From Luidia sarsii (taxonomy: Eukaryota; Echinodermata; Asteroidea; Paxillosida; Luidiidae), in the NCBI GenBank assembly GCA_949987565.1, contig OX465103.1, positions 19,353,280 through 19,417,279 of the forward strand: 64,000 nt of DNA, read 5' to 3'. A program made the position numbers and the translations under genes. Below the pieces are notes generated by a model that saw nothing but the letters and a program-made list of their open reading frames with translations, did not search any database and was not told where the DNA came from. Of this stretch, positions 45,774-55,086 are shown one piece after another (positions within the stretch are counted from its first letter, which is position 1; each line of letters starts with the position of its first letter).

Positions 45774-48668
45774 TCAGGGAGCATCTCTCTCGGAAGTAGC
45801 CCTCTGGATTGCTGACCTTGCTGTAGTCAGCACTGTCCTGCCAGAGACACCCTCCGACTGCAGAATGTCCCTCAGATAGCATGAGGAGAATGTGGAGGGT
45901 GACTTCCAGCATGCTGCCTTGCAGATGTCCGCAATTGGCACGCCTCTGAAGTAGGCCCATGAGGTGGAGATAGCTCTCACATCGTGGGCACGTAGTTTCT
46001 GTCGAACGTGGCTGTCTGCGGGTGCTTGCCAGTTTGGATTAGCAAATTTAACGGCTGATACCACCCAGCGTGCTATGGTGTCGCGTGTCGCAGGGCTGTG
46101 GGGACGAGTCGTTGTTACAAACAATTGTTGATTGTCCCCTCTGAGGTGTTTTGTCCGTGACAAGTACCATTTGAGGGCCCTGACTGGGCACCAGAGTTTG
46201 TCCGAGAGGACCCCTGATTGTGACCCGATGCTGGGTACGAAGATGTCTGGTGGGTTAAAAGAGGAGGTTTGGTTCTTGGTCAGGAACCCAACTGCTGGAA
46301 CGAGTCTCACTCCGCTCATTTCCCAGCATATGTGACCCTTTGCAATGGATAATGCTTGAAGCTCACTTCCTCGCCGTGATGTTGCGACTGCTAGAAGGAA
46401 TGCGAGCTTAACACTCATGTGTAGCAGTGTTGCTTGACTGATGGGTTCGAAGGGAGGTCCGGTAAGCATCTGTAGGACTTGTCCCAAGTCCCATGCTTGT
46501 ATGAGTTGACGCACAGGCGGTCGCTCAGTGAACATGCCGCGCATCAGGTGTTTCAATGGCTGGTTGTCCGAAACAGAGGAGCCATCAGGAAAACCTTGGT
46601 GGATAGCAGAAATGGCTGAGCGGTAATTCTTTACCGTTGCTACGGTGAGACTCGAATTGAAGAGGTAAAGTAGGAAGTCAGCCACTGCTGTTAGAGGTGC
46701 TGAGGTTGGATCCAGAGATCGTTCTCTGCACCACGAGTTAAAATGTCGTAGCCTGCTACTGTAGACTTGACGGGTCGAGGCACGTCGTCCTCGTGCGGCC
46801 ATGGCGGCAGCGTCCTCAGAAAGGCCTGCTGTCTGGAAAGTTCGTTGCAAAGAGGCCAGCAGGTTAGGTGAAGATCCTGTGGCTTCGGGTGTATGATCCC
46901 CGACCGCGGCTGTGAGATGATGTCCAGCCTGCGGGGCAGGATCAGAGGGGTCTGAACCAGGAGCCTGATCAGCCACGGGAACCATGACTGGCGAGGCCAG
47001 AATGGGGCGATGAGGAGGACGTGGCACCGTTCCTGCTCTATCTTCGTTATCACTTTGGGAAGCAGCGATATCGGGGGGAATGCATAGGCGAACGTGCTGT
47101 TCCATTCTATTAGTAGTGCATCCGTCGCCCACGCTTGTGGGTGCGGATATCTGGTGCAGAACACCGGAAGTCTTGCGTTCTGGGCTGATGCGAACAGGTC
47201 GATGTGGGGTCTGTCTGTAAGCATGAAGATCGTCTGTACCACCTCGCGATGAAGGGTCCATTCCGTAGGAATAACCGTCCTCCTCGAGAGGGCATCTGCG
47301 AGTACATTCTCGTCGCCGGGGATGTGGACTGCGCATAAGTCTATTTTGTTTCTTATTGCCCACTGGTAGATCTGCCACGTGAGATAGCATAGCTTGGCGG
47401 ATCGAGTGCCCCCCAGGCGGTTTATGTATGACACCACTGTTGTGTTGTCGGACTTTATTAGCACTTTCCTGCCCTTGATTGAAGTCTTGAAATGACGCAA
47501 GGCATTGAATACTGCCTGGAGTTCCAGAATGTTGATGTGAAGCCCCCGGAACTCCTGGGTCCATTCTCCCGATACTTGGAGAGGGGTTAGGGTAGCTCCC
47601 CACCCGATGGTGGAGGCATCGGTGGTGATTGTGACTTTGTGTGTCACCTGTTGGAATGTCAGACCGTAGTTTATGTTCTGTCTGTTTTCCCACCATCGTA
47701 GGTGTGTATGGATCCCCTGCCCGATTGGTACCATTAGGTTGATGGGATCCCATTTGGGCCGGTAGAATGCCAGCAGATGAAGTTGCAGCGGTCGCATTCG
47801 TAACCGGCACCATGGAACAAGATCTACCATGCTTGCCAGTAGACCTAGTAGTCGTAACCACGCTTTCGCTGGTGCTGACTGGCTGGACAGGAAGATATTT
47901 ACACACTGGAGGAGGTTGATGATGCGTTCCTCCGTTGGTTTTGCTATGCCCCGTCTTAGGTCGAGGATTGCTCCGAGGAAGGTCGGGGTTTGCAACGGTG
48001 TAGGATGAGATTTCTCGTGATTGATGATGAATCCTGCACGTGTCGTAAGGTCGTAGGTGCGCCGAATTGCTTCCGCAGTGTCGGCGCTTGACTGCCCAAT
48101 CACTAACCAGTCGTCGATGTATTGGAAAATCATAATGCTGTCTTTGCGGAGATGGGCTGCCAGTGTCCCGGTTATTCGAGTGAAGACCCTTGGTGACGTG
48201 GAGAGTCCGAAGGGAAGGGCCGAGAACTCGTACGTTTGACCCTTGTACCTGAACTGGAGGAATTTTTGATGCCCTTGGTAAATTGGAATGTGGAGGTAGG
48301 CGTCCTTTAAGTCTAGGGATGCCGCCCACGATGGGATTGGCACTGATCTCATGACGGTTACAAGTGTGTCCATGCGAAACCTGCGAGGACGAATAAACTT
48401 GTTCAGTGGTTTCAAGTTGATGATGAGTCGCCATTGACTGGAGTCCTTTTGGGGGGTTAAAAAGAAGGTCGAAAGGAATCCGTGGAGTCCCTGCCTCGGG
48501 TTGACTATTTCTATAGCTTGTTTTTGGAGGAGGGAGGAGATCTCCCTTTCTAGTATCATGCACTTCGCTGGGTCGGTTGGAGTTGGCGTAGTGCGGAGTA
48601 TCGTGTCGGACGGAGGGATACTCGTGAACTCGAGTTTGTACCCTTGACTTATCGTCGCGAGTACCCAT
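45774..48668 (-). CDS. DIRS tyrosine recombinase ORF (open frame extends across RT)
   Basis: The last ~330 codons encode a tyrosine recombinase that integrates the circular DNA copy. It has an SAM-like N-terminal domain (RQVYSSRLRHFNSWCRERSL, VADFLLYLF, TVKNYRSAISAIH), the first catalytic Arg in LAVATSRRGSELQAL, the HxxR box in HDVRAISTSWAYFRGV, and the nucleophile Tyr in SCYLRDILQ. The stop is at 45774. The open frame continues upstream without a stop for about 640 further codons, overlapping the RT frame. That upstream part is Pro/Ser/His-rich and has no domain. The functional start is unknown, probably near 47000-46850 where the sequence becomes recombinase-like. Overlap of RT and recombinase frames is known for DIRS elements. 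Confidence 0.9.
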   Translation of the reverse strand: MGTRDDKSRVQTRVHEYPSVRHDTPHYANSNRPSEVHDTRKGDLLPPPKTSYRNSQPEAGTPRIPFDLLFNPPKGLQSMATHHQLETTEQVYSSSQVSHGHTCNRHEISANPIVGGIPRLKGRLPPHSNLPRASKIPPVQVQGSNVRVLGPSLRTLHVTKGLHSNNRDTGSPSPQRQHYDFPIHRRLVSDWAVKRRHCGSNSAHLRPYDTCRIHHQSREISSYTVANPDLPRSNPRPKTGHSKTNGGTHHQPPPVCKYLPVQPVSTSESVVTTTRSTGKHGRSCSMVPVTNATAATSSAGILPAQMGSHQPNGTNRAGDPYTPTMVGKQTEHKLRSDIPTGDTQSHNHHRCLHHRVGSYPNPSPSIGRMDPGVPGASHQHSGTPGSIQCLASFQDFNQGQESANKVRQHNSGVIHKPPGGHSIRQAMLSHVADLPVGNKKQNRLMRSPHPRRRECTRRCPLEEDGYSYGMDPSSRGGTDDLHAYRQTPHRPVRISPERKTSGVLHQISAPTSVGDGCTTNRMEQHVRLCIPPDIAASQSDNEDRAGTVPRPPHRPILASPVMVPVADQAPGSDPSDPAPQAGHHLTAAVGDHTPEATGSSPNLLASLQRTFQTAGLSEDAAAMAARGRRASTRQVYSSRLRHFNSWCRERSLDPTSAPLTAVADFLLYLFNSSLTVATVKNYRSAISAIHQGFPDGSSVSDNQPLKHLMRGMFTERPPVRQLIQAWDLGQVLQMLTGPPFEPISQATLLHMSVKLAFLLAVATSRRGSELQALSIAKGHICWEMSGVRLVPAVGFLTKNQTSSFNPPDIFVPSIGSQSGVLSDKLWCPVRALKWYLSRTKHLRGDNQQLFVTTTRPHSPATRDTIARWVVSAVKFANPNWQAPADSHVRQKLRAHDVRAISTSWAYFRGVPIADICKAACWKSPSTFSSCYLRDILQSEGVSGRTVLTTARSAIQRATSERDAP

Positions 48669-48880
48669 CTGTCCGAGGTGATTTCTTGCCAGAACCCTGC
48701 GTAAAGCCTTAGACGGCCCCCGACGGGTCCAAGCGCGGGGGCTAAGCGTGAATCGGAGTAGTCAACGCCGCCACCCTCCAGAATACCGGGGGGCGGAATG
48801 CCTGCCTCTGCGACCCCTTGTACCCCATTGGACGTTGGGGCGTGGCTGTTGGGTTGGCTGTGGGCGTGCTTCTGCAACAA
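46691..48880 (-). CDS. DIRS reverse transcriptase, RNase H and Dam-like domain
   Basis: A 729-residue open frame. RT motifs are WRLIINLKPLN (about residue 150), SLDLKDAYLHIPI, LPFGLSTSPRVFT and the catalytic FQYIDDWLVIG (about residue 255). RNase H follows, with ITTDASTIGWGA, NILELQAVFNAL, LIKSDNTTVVSYINRLGG and HIPGDENVLADALSR. Next is the DIRS-typical Dam-like methyltransferase region, PHIDLFASAQNARLPVF to STFAYAFPPISLL and LIAPFWPRQSWFPWL. It copies the element RNA in cytoplasmic or nuclear particles. It overlaps the Gag end by about 120 bases and the recombinase frame. All catalytic aspartates that can be checked are present. Confidence 0.93.
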   Translation of the reverse strand: MLQKHAHSQPNSHAPTSNGVQGVAEAGIPPPGILEGGGVDYSDSRLAPALGPVGGRLRLYAGFWQEITSDRWVLATISQGYKLEFTSIPPSDTILRTTPTPTDPAKCMILEREISSLLQKQAIEIVNPRQGLHGFLSTFFLTPQKDSSQWRLIINLKPLNKFIRPRRFRMDTLVTVMRSVPIPSWAASLDLKDAYLHIPIYQGHQKFLQFRYKGQTYEFSALPFGLSTSPRVFTRITGTLAAHLRKDSIMIFQYIDDWLVIGQSSADTAEAIRRTYDLTTRAGFIINHEKSHPTPLQTPTFLGAILDLRRGIAKPTEERIINLLQCVNIFLSSQSAPAKAWLRLLGLLASMVDLVPWCRLRMRPLQLHLLAFYRPKWDPINLMVPIGQGIHTHLRWWENRQNINYGLTFQQVTHKVTITTDASTIGWGATLTPLQVSGEWTQEFRGLHINILELQAVFNALRHFKTSIKGRKVLIKSDNTTVVSYINRLGGTRSAKLCYLTWQIYQWAIRNKIDLCAVHIPGDENVLADALSRRTVIPTEWTLHREVVQTIFMLTDRPHIDLFASAQNARLPVFCTRYPHPQAWATDALLIEWNSTFAYAFPPISLLPKVITKIEQERCHVLLIAPFWPRQSWFPWLIRLLVQTPLILPRRLDIISQPRSGIIHPKPQDLHLTCWPLCNELSRQQAFLRTLPPWPHEDDVPRPVKSTVAGYDILTRGAENDLWIQPQHL

Positions 48881-50847
48881 CGGTGCCTGGTGAAGTTCTT
48901 GGCACCTGTTGTTTTGAGCCCCTGAATGGCTTGAAGGGCTTGCGAGTCCCGGGACGAAAGGAGGGTCCGGTCCGCGAGGTTTGCTTCGGTAGAGTACCGG
49001 TACGGCCTCCCGTATTGCCGAAGCCCTTGCGCAGAGACAACTTCTTGGTGGTGTCGATTCGCTTTGCTTCGGACTCCATTACTTCTTGGAATTGGCCGTG
49101 AAAAAGGTCTGTCCCCAGCAGGGGCAGATCCTGTAGTTTATTTTTCACTCCCTCAAATGGAATATCCATTGCGCTTAGAACATTTGCCCGGCGCGAGGAT
49201 GTTGCTAGCAAGGAGACTCTTGTGAACTGGTCCAAGGTAGTGCGTAGCCCTTCATCGAGGCACTTAAAGGCTGCCACCATTAAGTCGGCGGGGACTGGTG
49301 ACTGTTCCTCACATGCACAGACCAAGTATTCAGAAAGTAGGAGCGTTGGTCCGGACTCCAAACCTAGCAGCCCGATCGAGGCTCACAAGTAGGTCTTCCG
49401 TTTTAGCTTTCTGCTTATCAGTAAAGCCTGACTTGGGTGTCGCTTTTCCCCCGTCAGCTGATAATTTGTCCCTCGCTGTGTCCGGAAGTTTGGGGACTTG
49501 TAGGAACTGTTCAAAATCCGACCTGGGGAATTGGAAGTATGAGCGTGCCCGCGGCTGGCAGGAACGCCATGTCTTTGCCTTAGCCAGGTTTTCCATTCGT
49601 TCTACGCAGAGGTGGTCAAATGGGAGTTCCGGGAAGGCCGGTGATTTCACCTCCACTGGGGCCGTACGTTGTTTGAAAGACTGGTGTGATGTATCAGTCT
49701 CTGCTTTCTTTGGAGATGGGAGCTTCAGTACTCTGACCATGTCTCTCTGGACTAAGCGGAGTTGAGTTTCATATGATGACAGGTTGCCTGCATCAAATGA
49801 TCCCTCCTGGTCAGATGGTACGTCCGGTGGGATCTCGAGAGATGGGGCCATTGATGGTTGTTCCTCATCTTGTCCATTTCCCATTTCAGCATCGGAATGG
49901 CCGGATGTAACGGATGGGTGAATGGACAGCTCCCCGGGTGACCCGGGTGTGTGCCACGCACGTCCGGGGGTAGCGGGTACCCTTGTGTCGTTACCCGAAC
50001 AGGGCGGTGATGTTGCTGGTAGGGTACAGTCCCGTCCCGTATCGTCCTCGGTCAGTTGGGACTGTGGATTGGGGAAGGTAGCCACCGGGGGTGCGTGATG
50101 CGATTCCGCGGTTGGTCCATCCCGTCGTTGCGCTAAGACCGATAGCGCATTGCTGATGTTTTGGAATGCCAGCATGAAGTCCGCAGGGGTGACGCTTTTA
50201 CCGTCATCCTTGCGGTGGGATCGGTGCGTTTTCTTCTTCTGTCATTCGTCCGAAGAAAACGACGAGTTCCGTTTATGTTTATATCTCTTGCTTGTACGGC
50301 CGGTGGTGCTGGCAGGAGATGTACCGGTATCCGCCACCGGGATCCCCGATAGTTGTCCGTACTCGGATTCGAGTTCCTCTGGGGACTGGATTGGGTTTGC
50401 CTCAGATAAGGGCCCGACCGAGTCCGAAATCTCTGCGCTAGGCATACCGGGGTGCAGCCTCCGTGTGGAGATGGCAGGCGGGGGCCGAAATAGCCCCGTG
50501 CTGCTATCCTGTGCTCCAGCTCGGCCTTGGGATAAATCTCCCCCGGGCGGGCGTGCAGCGTCCGCCGCTGGCGAACCACGGGTGACTGATTCCGCAGTCT
50601 CGGGTATCACCGTGGGTGATTGTGGGTCCGGTGGGGCCCTGCTTTTCGGCGTGGCCTTAGGCCTAAGGCCACCCGCTGTAGAACGTGTCCCAGTCCTCTT
50701 GGCTGTGTTCCCTTTGCCAGGGGGCCCTGGCGGGGTCGTGGGAGCAGGGGACGACTTGTCCCTCCGGGATCCCACTTGGGCCATGTCGGGGCGCGGTGGT
50801 TGCGGCCGTGGGACTGACCACGGGCCGTGGCGATCGCCCGGCAGCAC
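48762..50847 (-). pseudogene. DIRS Gag (one in-frame stop, one frameshift)
   Basis: A Gag-like protein reads from M at 50847 to a TGA at 50242-50244, continues in the same frame to 49330, then needs a one-base shift near 49335-49350 to enter the 49361-48762 frame. The first part is Pro/Ser-rich and disordered. The middle has FPELPFDHLCVERMENLAKA and SYFQFPRSDFEQFLQVPKLP. The C-terminal part has LLLSEYLVCACEE, ANVLSAMDIPFEGVKNKLQD and a basic Arg/Gly-rich tail (PFKPFRGSKQQ), suited to RNA binding. This layout matches DIRS Gag proteins. The two lesions may make this copy depend on others for particles. Confidence 0.8.
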
Positions 50848-51726
50848 CGAGGGAGCGGTCCGGAGGAGCTGAGCTCAGCGACCGCTGCCTGTTCGGCGCG
50901 TCTGGTTAGCCCCCGTTGGGAGAGGAACGGATCCCTTTTCCCCACCTCACTGCGGTCTGCGGTTGAGGTGGCTAACAACCCGGGTAAGAGGGCGGTACGA
51001 ATGTCCGTCGTTACCTTCGGGATTTATGAAAAGGCCTGCCTATTGTGTTTAACGGCCAAGGAATTTGAGCTTCGGAGGGGGAAGCGAGTGCTCCCCCAGC
51101 AAAGCTCGAAGTGCGTACAATGTACTTGGTACGGTGTTAGCCCCCGTCTGGAAAACTCCGTTTCGCAAACGGGGGCCTCGATGAGGCGGCTAACGCCCCG
51201 GAATGGGAAAGGCGATGCTCCGACCGACCTCTCCCCCGGGAAAAAACAACGGGGAAAACGGGCTCTGAGGGGGAGTGAGTTTTCCCCCTACGCCGTTCGT
51301 TATTTTTATTTATTTATTATTTTTTTTTAAATAATTTTTATTAAATAAATTAGTTAAGACGGGGACTACTTCGACCCCAGGAATAAGGAAGAAACTAAAA
51401 GCGGGACCGCTTGCCCGTTGGGCTACCCCCGGAACTGGCGAGCCTGCCTGGCCGTACTGGCAGTCCCGGGGCCCCGTAAGCAGACTGCACGGGTCTAGCT
51501 CCACGTACGTACGTACGTACGGCGGTAGGCCTAACGCAGATAACGTTCTATCGGAAATGAACGAAGAATCCCTTACCAGAATTTCGGATCGACGAGCTTG
51601 AAGTAAACACTATAAGTATTCTTTTATCAGTTGATCGTATAACACAGAAAAACTCAGCGATGGAGTCGGAAAAACTCGAAGAATTCGAGAGTGTAGAAAT
51701 ACACGTCCGCTCTGTCTAACGCTAAG
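50848..51726 (-). other. DIRS leader (5' untranslated region)
   Basis: Lies between the left ITR and Gag. It is GC-rich near Gag and has an AT-rich patch at 51300-51350 and a CGTACGTACGTACGTAC run at 51504-51520. ORFs here on the plus strand (50827-51330) are shadows. Confidence 0.5.
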
Positions 51727-51863
51727 AAAAAGAAGGGTGATCTCGGGCGCGGCACCGCTAGGCATTGTGGGATATAGAGGGCGCACTCCAGTTGATCAAA
51801 AGCTTAGCGTGATATCTAACAATACTAGGGAAATATGCATAGGTAGATGTTATTTGGGTAAGT
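51727..51863. repeat. DIRS left inverted terminal repeat (137 bp)
   Basis: Inverse of 45356-45492. It is followed by the left-specific terminal bases 51864-51877 (TGAACGCAGTAGAC), mirrored in the internal complementary region. Confidence 0.92.
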
Positions 51864-51877
51864 TGAACGCAGTAGAC

Positions 51878-52469
51878 ACACTGTGCGCACCTGCTGTATA
51901 CAGCTTGTACAGTAGAAGGGCATCTAGCGAACACCCCTCCCCGACCCAGTCTGAGGCAATGGTACTGTCCAAGCAATGCCCCCCCCCCCCTCGCCCTTGA
52001 GACACGCACACAGACATAAGACAGACTCAAAGAGATATCTGGAGATAGTTTGGAAATAATTTTTTTATGTATTTTTCATCACCACAGGCGTTTTAAAACT
52101 ACTGGCAGCATATGTAAGGTATAATCGGAAAGGAAAACTTGTACTCTTTCATGTGGTGAATAAATTTAACACGTAACCTAATTTTATGAATCTTTATGAA
52201 TTTTTGAGAAAAAAAATAAGAATTTCATTTGTAATTTCCGTTATGTTTATTTCACGTCCGTAAAACTTGTTATGTGCATTGTCCGAGTGTGTGGCAAGCT
52301 TCCTGCCGAATTTGAAAGGATTTCCTCAAACTTCGCCACTGGGATCAAGTTAAATTACATTTTTGGACATTTTCAACTTGCCGCTAGAGGGCGCTTGAGT
52401 GCTTGATGACGTCATATGTTAATGAATTACTGAAAGTGACTCGACCTTGACCTAACAACGTTAACACAA
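51878..52469. other. No gene recognised
   Basis: Flank of the DIRS element with a poly-C run near 51980. AT-rich DNA; nothing supported. Confidence 0.35.
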
Positions 52470-52726
52470 AGTTCATATCTGTCTTCAAATTTGAATAAGA
52501 GCCCTTACAAAGTCACTTCCTGTTTCAACCGGAAGACGAGGTCATCGATCTGTAGCGGCTGGAAACACTTCTCACATGCCACAAACAGCAAGACAAGGGA
52601 GCCAACCATTGATTTGTTATGAATTTTTGAAGGTTTTAAAGTTCAAAGTTCAAACAGCGGTCACGTGACCGTCTTTTGAACAACTCACTTCAAACCAATT
52701 TTAGGTACAAGGATGGGTCATGTACT
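52470..52726 (+). repeat. Direct repeat D1, first copy
   Basis: It begins CACAAAGTTCATATCTGTCTTC and includes CACTTCCTGTTTCAACCGGAAGAC, AAAGTTCAAAGTTCAAACAGCGGTCAC and ATGGGTCATGTACT. The second copy is at 53650-53934, about 1.18 kb away in the same direction. Both are followed by hairpin-unit repeats. Confidence 0.85.
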
Positions 52727-52727
52727 A

Positions 52728-52900
52728 AAAAAAATCAGAACAAACGGAAAGCCTTTTCCACTACGCTGTAGCGGCAGAAAAGCCAAAGAAGAAGAAGAAG
52801 AAGAAGATGAAAAAAGGAGATACTGGTAAAAAAAAGAATCAGAACAAACGGAAAGTCTTTTCCGCTACGCTGTAGCGGCGGAAAAGCCAAAGAAGACGAG
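52728..52900 (+). repeat. Hairpin-unit tandem repeat, block 1
   Basis: Units of about 60-100 bp with ATCAGAACAAACGGAAAG, CCTTTTCC(G/A)CTACGCTGTAGCGG and GGAAAAGCCAAAGAAG. The central CCGCTACG/CTGTAGCGG part is self-complementary. Two units here, more at 54040-54510. Confidence 0.8.
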
Positions 52901-53189
52901 AAATCTACGTCTGTTGTCAAAGATCGTAGGGCTTGTCCCTTTTTTCTTCTTCTGGGGAACGACCGACTCTCGGCCAAATCGGCAAAAACCAGAAGAACTA
53001 CCCTTCCAGGTCGATCGTCATTGCAGTGCCATTACTGTGTACTGACTTACGACTGCACATTACCCAGCCACAATCTTATCAGGACTTAGCATAAATATCG
53101 TGTCCTCTATCACCCCTCGTTCTCCTACTCCCTACCCTTTGTTCTAACCCTCCCCTCTTCACCATCTCGGTGTCGCCCCACCCCCAATA

Positions 53190-53655
53190 TCTAAAGCCCC
53201 TCTCTCCCCTCTCTCTCCCCTCTCTCCCCCTCTCTAGCCCTCTCTCCCCTCCCTCCCCCCTCTCTATCCCTCTCTCCCCCTTTCCCCTCTCGCACCTATT
53301 GCCCGAGCTTAATCAAGACATCGTGTCGTCTTCCCTCGTCCCCACTAAACCTTGTTCATACCGGAATGTTATAACCCACCCCCTCTCCCACTGCATGCAC
53401 CCCCTCAACCTCAACCCCCCTTCCTACATCGTTAGAGCACGGAGGTTAGAGCAACTGACCAAGGCCACCAAACCTATTCGTACAGTACACACGTTTGAAT
53501 AAATAAGAACGGTCCCCTCTCTGTCTCCCTCTGTCTCTCCTCTCTGTCTACCCTCTCTCTCTCTTTCCCTCTCTCCCCTCTCTCCCGGCCCTTTTTTCTC
53601 TCCCCTCTCACTCCCCCTCTCTCTCTCCCCTCTCACTCCCCCTCTCTCGCACAAC
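53190..53655 (+). repeat. Pyrimidine-rich low-complexity tract (CTCTCTCCC)
   Basis: Two CT-rich blocks (53190-53300 and 53515-53650) flank a short mixed stretch. The ORFs across it (Pro/Ser/Leu- or Arg/Glu/Gly-only) are not proteins. Confidence 0.85.
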
Positions 53656-53934
53656 ACAAACTTCATATCTGTCTTCAAATTTGAATAAGAGCCCTTACAA
53701 AGTCACTTCCTGTTTCAACCGGAAGACGAAGTCAGATTAAATCACAAAGGTCATCAATCTCTAGTGCCCGGGAAGACTTCTCACATGCTGCAAACAGCAA
53801 GACAAGGGAGCCAACCGTTGATTTGTTATGATTTTTTGAAGGTTTTAAAGTTCAAAGTTCAAACAGCGGTCACATGACCGTCTTTCGAACAACTCGCTTT
53901 AAACCAAATTTAGGCACAAGGTTGGGTCATGTAC
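53650..53934 (+). repeat. Direct repeat D1, second copy
   Basis: Close copy of 52470-52726 with a ~20-base insertion (GTCAGATTAAATCACAAAG region). It is followed by the second hairpin-unit block. Confidence 0.85.
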
Positions 53935-54039
53935 TTTGTGTGTGTCAAGTTTGGCTGAAGAATCTTCTGTAGTTCTCTAGATACAGAGGTGAGATGAATC
54001 GAAGAGGAAGAAGACTAAGAAGTAGAAAAAGATGCAAAA

Positions 54040-54510
54040 GAAGAAATGGAAAAAAAAAATCAGAACAAACGGAAAACCTTTTCCGCTCGCTGAAACGACG
54101 GAAAAGCTAAAGAAGAAGTGAAAGAAGAAACTGGAAAAAAAAATCAGGACAAACGGAATACCTTTTCCGCTACGCTGTAGCGGCAGAAAAGCTAAAGAAG
54201 AAGAAGATGAAAAAGAAGAAACTGTAATAAAAAAATCAGAACAAACGGAAAGTCTTTTCCAAAAGCCAAAATGAAGAAAATGGAAGAAAAAAATCGGAAC
54301 AAACGGAATACCTTTTCCGCTACGCTGTAGCGGCGGAAAAGCCAAAGATGCAAAAGAAGAAACTAGAATAAAAAAAATCATAACAAACGAAAAAAAATCC
54401 GCTACGCTGTAGCGGCGGAAAAGCCAAAGAAGATTAAGAAGAAACTGGAATAAAAAAAATCAGAACAAACGGAAAGTCTTTTCCGCTACGCTGAATGCGG
54501 CGGAAAAGCC
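54040..54510 (+). repeat. Hairpin-unit tandem repeat, block 2 (about seven units)
   Basis: Repeated AAAAATCAGAACAAACGGAA, TTTTCCGCTACGCTGTAGCGG and CGGAAAAGCCAAAG words with variable AAGAAGAAG spacers. Several units keep the self-complementary TCCGCTACGCTGTAGCGG core. Confidence 0.8.
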
Positions 54511-54526
54511 AAAAATGTATCAGGTA

Positions 54527-55086
54527 TTAACCACTTCGCGCTGGGTGGTTTTACAGCGCCCATGACTGCCATCAGGGGTTTTTGAACAATGCATCATTTT
54601 CAAATGTCGCTAAAACAATCGGAACAGTAGATTTTTGTGAAATAAATCGATATATATCTAATAGTATATATACTATGGGTACAAGAGAGTAAAACCTGGC
54701 ACAATTCAGACATCGTTATGGCTTTTGTCAAGAGATTATTTGTTCAAAAAAGGGCCCATTGTGCGTCATCAATGGAACGTAATGTGTGGGTGTGTGTGTG
54801 CGCCTGTGCGGGTACTAATGATCCCTGACCGCAGCCTAGCCTCCACTCCAGGCAGTCAAATCTTCCCCAACCGATTGCTTTCATTGGCAGCGTGGTATCC
54901 CTTGATCATCAACAGTAAAGGTCCCACAATTGCACAATTACTGCTGCTAATTTTGAAATTCATGTGGAAACTTGCTTAAAAAACGGTCTTTGTCATGATT
55001 CGTATTGCTTTGTTCTATTAGCTGAAAAGAGTCTTTGTTTTAAATGTGGACAATAGTGGTGCCCGGATTCGGAGGGCCCTGTCGCA
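54527..55086 (+). repeat. Interspersed repeat family 3, copy R
   Basis: Inverse of 29434-30071, from TTAACCACTTCGCGCTGG to GGATTCGGAGGGCCCTGTCGC. It contains a GTGTGTGTGTG tract where copy L has CACACACACA. No domain is present. Confidence 0.78.

Larger units (their letters stand above)
45316..51877 (-). mobile_element. Near-complete DIRS-type tyrosine-recombinase retrotransposon, 6.56 kb
   Basis: Order on the minus strand is left ITR (51863-51727), leader, Gag, RT-RNase H-Dam-like region, tyrosine recombinase, internal complementary region (45637-45540), right ITR (45492-45356). The outer bases are set by the internal region: its two halves are complements of the right end (to 45316) and the left end (to 51877), meeting at 45595/45596. 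DIRS elements are thought to use such a region to rebuild full circular DNA before recombinase-mediated integration, and make no target duplication. RT, RNase H and recombinase frames are open; Gag has one in-frame stop and one frameshift, so the copy is young but probably not autonomous. Confidence 0.93.

Noticed and set aside
45774..48668. A single 964-residue host protein on the minus strand
   Set aside because: Only its last third matches a known fold (DIRS tyrosine recombinase); the rest overlaps RT-RNase H in another frame.
50150..51330. Plus-strand ORFs of 240 and 167 residues
   Set aside because: They are antisense shadows of DIRS Gag and leader, Gly/Arg-rich because of GC bias.
53170..53678. 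Pro/Ser/Leu-rich 110-residue and Arg/Glu/Gly-rich 84-residue ORFs
   Set aside because: Translations of a CTCTCCC low-complexity tract.
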